From an uncultured Eubacteriales bacterium (GTDB lineage: Bacteria > Bacillota > Clostridia > Peptostreptococcales > Anaerovoracaceae), in assembly GCA_902797195.1 (NCBI GenBank), contig CADBRY010000243.1, forward strand, positions 1-11,616: a stretch of 11,616 nucleotides of DNA, read 5' to 3'. Numbering within the stretch: the stretch's first letter is position 1; every line of letters starts with the position of its first letter. This document shows positions 8,545 to 11,616 of the stretch, piece after piece. The notes beneath the pieces are model-generated. The model was not told the DNA's origin, did no database searches, and was given only the letters and a program-made list of their open reading frames with translations. The position numbers and the translations under genes were made by a program.

Positions 8545-8564
8545 AAAGAAATACGAAGTATTCT

Positions 8565-8610
8565 GTCTGCGCCCCCCGAAGTGTGAATTTCGGGTCTGCG
8601 CCCCCCGAAG
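8565..8610. repeat. GC-rich 17-bp direct repeat, two copies at 29-bp period
   Basis: GTCTGCGCCCCCCGAAG occurs at 8565-8581 and again, identical, at 8594-8610. Between them CCCGAA (8575-8580) and TTCGGG (8589-8594) can form a 6-bp stem with an 8-nt loop. The pair sits about 20 bp upstream of the pyrH -35 box and abuts the bipartite motif array. Its C6 run stands out against the AT-rich surroundings. It may be a two-site operator or the edge of an inserted repeat; I do not recognise the sequence. Confidence 0.8.
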
Positions 8611-8871
8611 GTGTAAAATCCTCTTTTAACAGCGCCATTTGACATTTTGCCCCCTCAAAAGGGCCTGTTTTTTGGCAAAATATGGCAAAAAACAGGCCCT
8701 GGGTGTAAACTCTAGACTCGGAATCGATTGTTGACACAGAATTTCCCCATTTTGATGTCAACTCGCTTTTTCAAGAATGCTTTTTACACTTTGAGCCTGA
8801 AAAACAGCCCTTATCTCATGTAAAAGCAACGGGTTTGTGTCAATATCTCTTCTGTAAAATTCTTTTTACAC
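8611..8871. repeat. Four-copy bipartite motif GTGTAAA-N21-TTGACA in inverted arrangement
   Basis: Each unit is 34 bp, with fixed outer boxes and a non-conserved spacer of exactly 21 nt. Plus-strand units: 8611-8644 and 8703-8736. Minus-strand units: 8789-8756 and 8871-8838. All four match GTGTAAA and TTGACA without error, three are preceded by G, and TTGACA is always followed by T or C. Because TTGACA is nearly the complement of GTGTAAA's core, each unit is itself an imperfect dyad. The outermost ends read GGTGTAAAA and TTTTACACC as 9-bp terminal inverted repeats (8610-8618 and 8864-8872). Two inward-facing sites per end with TGT...ACA termini resemble transposon ends or a MITE, but I see no target duplication. 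A multi-site operator is the alternative. Confidence 0.85.
8660..8700 (-). terminator. Perfect 15-bp hairpin, possible terminator of the larB operon
   Basis: AGGGCCTGTTTTTTG at 8660-8674 pairs perfectly with 8686-8700 around an 11-nt loop. On the minus strand the stem is followed by only TTT and then GAG, so the U tract is weak. It is the strongest hairpin downstream of larB (about 190 nt after the stop) and lies before the pyrH promoter. The other strand has no T run after the stem. Confidence 0.45.
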
Positions 8872-8886
8872 CGGCTCTAAAATATT

Positions 8887-9639
8887 TTAGCGCGAACCGA
8901 TTCTCCTGGTTATGACCGAGGCTGCATATGCGGCGCCGAATCCGTTGTCGATATTGACCACTGTGACTCCGTTGGCACAGCTGTTGAGCATAGAAAGAAG
9001 AGATGCAAGGCCTTCGAAACTGGAGCCGTACCCCACGCTTGTGGGAACTGCGATCACGGGGATGTCCACAAGTCCTCCCACTACGCTTGCAAGGGCGCCT
9101 TCCATGCCTGCGATCACTATGATCACATGGGCAGAGCGTATCTCATCTATTTTATCGAAAAGTCTGTGGATTCCCGCCACGCCAACATCATATATGCGAC
9201 TTACTGTGTTTCCCAGAAGCTCTGCGGTCACGGCAGCTTCTTCTGCCACAGGTATATCGGCGGTTCCTGCGGTCACGACAGCGATCCTTCCGCTGCTGAC
9301 TTCTTCCGGAGATTTTACGGCTATTATGCGGGCAGTCTCAAAATATTCTGCTTGAGGCACTCCTTCCTTTACTGTTTCATAGTCCTTGCGGGTGGCTCTG
9401 GTGGCGAATATGGTCCTGCCCCCTGTCAGCTCCCGGAATATATCTCTGATCTGCTGGGGAGTTTTTCCCTGGCAGTAGATCACTTCGGGGAATCCCGTCC
9501 TCATGGTCCTGTGATTGTCCACGTTTGCAAATCCAATGTCTCTGTAGGGAAGATCCCTCAGGCTTTCCATTGCCTTTGCAGCGGATATCTCACCCTTCTC
9601 AAGTCTGTCCAAAACCTCTTCTATGTGTTCTTCCATCAT
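8887..9639 (-). CDS. larB: LarB, nickel-pincer nucleotide cofactor biosynthesis carboxylase/hydrolase
   Basis: LarB carboxylates nicotinic acid adenine dinucleotide on the pyridine ring and releases AMP, the first step toward the nickel-pincer nucleotide cofactor of lactate racemase and related enzymes. The 250 residues comprise an N-terminal family domain (1-115, including DIGFANVDNHR and GFPEVIYCQGKT) and a PurE-like domain (118-245). The PurE-like domain shows TAGTADIPVAEEA, VAGIHRL, AGMEGALASVVGGL, PTSVGYGSSFEG and NIDNGFGAAYAA. C221 in LNSCANG is the position of the cysteine known to form a transient pyridine adduct in LarB. A GAGGT ribosome site (9653-9649) precedes the ATG at 9639 by 9 nt, and the ATG overlaps the barstar stop as ATGA. 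LarC and LarE are not in the window. PurE is excluded by length and by C221. Confidence 0.94.
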   Translation of the reverse strand: MMEEHIEEVLDRLEKGEISAAKAMESLRDLPYRDIGFANVDNHRTMRTGFPEVIYCQGKTPQQIRDIFRELTGGRTIFATRATRKDYETVKEGVPQAEYFETARIIAVKSPEEVSSGRIAVVTAGTADIPVAEEAAVTAELLGNTVSRIYDVGVAGIHRLFDKIDEIRSAHVIIVIAGMEGALASVVGGLVDIPVIAVPTSVGYGSSFEGLASLLSMLNSCANGVTVVNIDNGFGAAYAASVITRRIGSR

Positions 9640-9896
9640 AAGATAATCACCTCAAGAAGAGGGTTGTCTTCCTGTGCGTCGATGCACATGGTTTTGAACC
9701 TGTCCACGTAGGCGGTCATATCCTGATCCACGTTGCCTGAGCCTTTGACGATTATGCGACCCTTCATCTCCGAAAAGGCGTCCGCCAGAGCATCAAGGTT
9801 CTCTCCAAAGTATTCGGGCAGAGATATCCCCGCCCTGACTCTTTCATAGAATCCTTCCACAGTGGTAATTCCATTTAGATCGATTTCATAAATCAT
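9636..9896 (-). CDS. Barstar-family ribonuclease inhibitor
   Basis: This 86-residue cytoplasmic protein matches barstar, which blocks barnase by plugging its active site. The hallmark LPEYFGENLDALADAF lies at 26-41. Y29, D35, D39 and E76 fall at the same numbers as the known contact residues of Bacillus barstar, while W38 of that protein is Ala38 here. The C-terminal LLEVIIL is the usual final strand. The gene follows the ribonuclease gene by 15 nt and overlaps larB by four bases, and only a weak GGGA ribosome site precedes the ATG. Adjacent to a secreted or membrane-exposed ribonuclease, its likely job is to protect the cell from enzyme that stays or folds in the cytoplasm. Confidence 0.93.
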   Translation of the reverse strand: MIYEIDLNGITTVEGFYERVRAGISLPEYFGENLDALADAFSEMKGRIIVKGSGNVDQDMTAYVDRFKTMCIDAQEDNPLLEVIIL

Positions 9897-9911
9897 AACA
9901 ATATCCCGTTT

Positions 9912-10433
9912 CTATCTGTCGCAGACCTTCTCGAAGGTCCTGTAATGGTCGTGAGTGTAGTAGATCTCTTCATCGGAAAACACAAGCCGTCTGGAGCCCC
10001 GGTCCTTCCATCCCAGGGTGTCTATGTCGCACTCTGTGTACCTGCCCTCGGGAAGTTTTCCTTCGTAGTTTCCGAATCTGTCTCCCCCTATGCACATGCC
10101 CGGGGCGTATTGTTCCACGGAGCCTCCGTCCCATCCAAGGGCTCTCGCCTCTTTTTTGGTTATGTAGTTGTCGGGGAGTCTTCCAAAGGCAACGATATAG
10201 GCCGCCACATCCTCCTTGGAATCGTAGCTGCCGCCCTCTTTTACATCGCCCTCACGGTACTTATCTTCATCCTGAGAAGAGGTCTGCACCGTCTCCGTCC
10301 CTGCCGTGGTGCTCTGCTGATCACTGTCGGTTTTTTTGCCGCAGCCTGTGAACACCACCGCCAGACATATTAACAGGAGGATCATCCATGTGGCGATCCT
10401 CCGTCCTTTTTGTGTGTGATACTTAGTCATCAT
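9912..10433 (-). CDS. Barnase-family ribonuclease, predicted lipoprotein
   Basis: This is a guanyl-type endoribonuclease of the barnase family, here apparently tethered to the outside of the membrane. Starting at ATG 10433 it has 173 residues: a basic n-region (KYHTQKGRR), a hydrophobic core, and a lipobox-like FTGC with Cys31. A polar Ser/Thr/Gln/Glu-rich linker runs to about residue 72, then a barnase domain (about 74-173) with DVAAY, RLPDNYITKKEARALGW, IGGDRFGN, EGKLPEGRYTECDID and THDHYRTFEK. The catalytic triad of barnase (E73, R87, H102) aligns with E134, R149 and H163, so activity is expected. K27 is Arg85 and R59 is Tyr123. The open frame extends further upstream but inside putP, so the start is taken at the tandem ATGATG overlapping the putP stop (10430 is equally possible). 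Phe at -3 of the lipobox is atypical. Confidence 0.9.
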   Translation of the reverse strand: MMTKYHTQKGRRIATWMILLLICLAVVFTGCGKKTDSDQQSTTAGTETVQTSSQDEDKYREGDVKEGGSYDSKEDVAAYIVAFGRLPDNYITKKEARALGWDGGSVEQYAPGMCIGGDRFGNYEGKLPEGRYTECDIDTLGWKDRGSRRLVFSDEEIYYTHDHYRTFEKVCDR

Positions 10434-11616
10434 TTGATTCATCCGTTGCTGCATCGTATATATCCGTAACGGCCTTTGAAGGCTCCTTCGTTGCCTTTGT
10501 AACAACGATACCAACAATAGCGCCTGCGATAAACCCGGGAATGATCTCGTAAACTCCCGTCGATGCGCAGAAGATGAGCCAGAATATATCCACCGCGGCT
10601 CCCGCCACCACGCCGGCGCATGCTCCCGGGTAGTTGAACCTTCTCCAGAAGAGAGAGAGCAGTATTGTGGGACCGAATGCCGCTCCGAAAACGCCCCAGG
10701 CATTCTCAACCAGATTCATGATGGCCTGGGCTCCTGAACCCTTTGAAGATGCGATCATGAACCCAACTATGGCTATTATGATGACCGCGATACGACCCAC
10801 GTAGAGGACTTCCTTATCCCCGGCATCCTTTCTTATGATGGGCTTATACAGGTCTGAAGTAAATGAACTGGACGCCACAAGCAGCTGGGAATCTGCCGTG
10901 GAAACCGATGCAGCCATTATAGCCGCAAGAAGGAATCCGGAAATGACTGGCGGGAAGAATTTTCTCGCCATAGCTATGAACACGGTTTTCTGGGCTCCAA
11001 TGGTAAGAAGCTCTTCTCCCACGATCATCCTGGCCTGATATGCCATGAGGCAGGCAGCTCCAATGGAGAGCACTACCCATACTATTGCGATCACCGAGGA
11101 CTTCTTGACCATGGAGGGTTTTTCTATGGACATGAATCTGACTATGATATGGGGCATTCCGAAGTATCCCAGGCCCCATCCCAGACCGGAAATCACATCC
11201 TGCCAGCTTGCGCTGAACAGTCCCGTTCCGAAGTCACATGAGACAACTTCTCCCGTGGCGGGGTCGGTATATTCATACACATTGGAAAGAAGGCCGGTAT
11301 CCAGATCATATGTGGCTGCCACGATGATGGGGATAGCCAGCAGCGCCACGAGCATGAGGATGCCCTGGAAGAAATCCGTCCAGCAGACTGCTTTGAATCC
11401 GCCGAGGAAGGTGTATCCGATTATGATCAGTGCGAATATTATCATTGCCGTTCTTTCGCCGATACCCGGGAAAAGCATGGTAAACACCGATGTTCCCGCA
11501 ACGAATGCGGAGGAAACATAAATGGTGAAGGCAATGAGAAATATCAACGCACAGATGATCTGCAGAGTCTTGTTGTCTGTGGCAAATCTTCTGGTAAGAT
11601 ACTGGGGAACGGTTAT
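10423..11616 (-). CDS. putP: Sodium/solute symporter, PutP (sodium/proline) type, 5' end missing
   Basis: This is a member of the SSS family that imports a solute, by homology proline, with sodium. The visible 397 codons are the C-terminal four fifths; about 100 residues lie beyond the window, so the apparent TTG start at 11547 is not real and the frame stays open to 11616. PutP-like landmarks in order are TVPQYLTRRF, YTFLGGFKAVCWTDFFQG, GWGLGYFGMPHIIVRFM, SVSTADSQLLVASS followed by SDLYK (the sodium/substrate helix region), AWGVFGAAFGPTILLSLFW and YEIIPGFIAGAIVG. A charged tail rich in Asp ends the protein. The stop overlaps the ribonuclease start by 11 nt. Substrate specificity within SSS cannot be proved from sequence alone. 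Confidence 0.92.
   Translation of the reverse strand: MTVPQYLTRRFATDNKTLQIICALIFLIAFTIYVSSAFVAGTSVFTMLFPGIGERTAMIIFALIIIGYTFLGGFKAVCWTDFFQGILMLVALLAIPIIVAATYDLDTGLLSNVYEYTDPATGEVVSCDFGTGLFSASWQDVISGLGWGLGYFGMPHIIVRFMSIEKPSMVKKSSVIAIVWVVLSIGAACLMAYQARMIVGEELLTIGAQKTVFIAMARKFFPPVISGFLLAAIMAASVSTADSQLLVASSSFTSDLYKPIIRKDAGDKEVLYVGRIAVIIIAIVGFMIASSKGSGAQAIMNLVENAWGVFGAAFGPTILLSLFWRRFNYPGACAGVVAGAAVDIFWLIFCASTGVYEIIPGFIAGAIVGIVVTKATKEPSKAVTDIYDAATDESNDD

Larger units (their letters stand above)
8441..8886. other. 446-bp intergenic region between larB and pyrH
   Basis: I see no gene here. Short open frames on the minus strand lack family features and run through repeats. From the pyrH side the region contains a 5' leader of about 70 nt, a promoter (8516-8544), a GC-rich direct repeat (8565-8610), a four-copy bipartite motif (8611-8871) and a perfect hairpin (8660-8700) inside the motif array. 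The array portion is clearly more AT-rich than the flanking genes. Confidence 0.8.

Noticed and set aside
8495..8761. 88-codon open frame on the minus strand in the larB-pyrH gap
   Set aside because: It runs through the GC-rich repeats, the hairpin and the bipartite motifs, has no recognisable domain, and no ribosome site I can support.
8731..8843. TTGACA boxes read as -35 promoter elements
   Set aside because: None has a reasonable -10 hexamer 16-18 nt downstream on its strand; the fixed link with GTGTAAA explains them better.
8887..9639. PurE (AIR mutase) identity for the larB gene
   Set aside because: PurE is about 160 residues and lacks the N-terminal family domain and the LNSCANG cysteine seen here.
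10434..10709. Upstream extension of the ribonuclease open frame (another 92 codons)
   Set aside because: It lies entirely inside the conserved putP coding sequence in another frame, and would bury the signal peptide in the middle of the protein.

Overview
The window reads like the chromosome of a low- to mid-GC Clostridia-type Firmicute, plausibly Lachnospirales or a neighbouring order. The evidence is a PolC-type replicative polymerase, the MEP isoprenoid route, and the gene order pyrH-frr-uppS-cdsA-dxr-rseP-ispG-polC, which is common in Clostridia. Every gene I can support lies on the minus strand, so transcription runs from high to low coordinates. There are no rRNA or tRNA genes.

Upstream block (11616 to 8887): a sodium/proline-type symporter gene (putP family, 5' end outside the window), a barnase-like ribonuclease with a lipoprotein signal, its barstar-type inhibitor, and larB (nickel-pincer nucleotide synthesis). 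putP/RNase and barstar/larB overlap, and RNase and barstar are 15 nt apart, so the four look like one transcription unit.

Intergenic block (8886 to 8441, the only gap over 300 bp): it holds a strong candidate sigma-A promoter for pyrH, a GC-rich 17-bp direct repeat just upstream of that promoter, a long perfect hairpin, and four copies of a bipartite motif. That motif is GTGTAAA, exactly 21 nt, then TTGACA. Two copies point right and two point left. The arrangement recalls multi-site transposon ends or a complex operator, and no gene explains it.

Downstream block (8440 to 1): pyrH (UMP kinase), frr (ribosome recycling), uppS (undecaprenyl diphosphate synthase), cdsA (CDP-diacylglycerol synthase), dxr and ispG (MEP pathway), rseP (site-2 protease) between them, and the first 750 codons of polC. 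dxr and ispG supply isoprenoid precursors that uppS turns into the cell-wall lipid carrier; cdsA feeds phospholipid synthesis; pyrH, frr and polC serve nucleotide supply, translation and replication. Several junctions are ATGA or one-base overlaps, so translational coupling is likely.

The most notable result is in polC. The proofreading exonuclease domain normally inserted in the PHP domain is absent, and the PHP domain runs straight through the insertion point with all nine expected metal ligands. Second is the four-copy bipartite motif. Third is the membrane-anchored barnase/barstar pair, in which one contacting pair of interface residues is changed on both sides.
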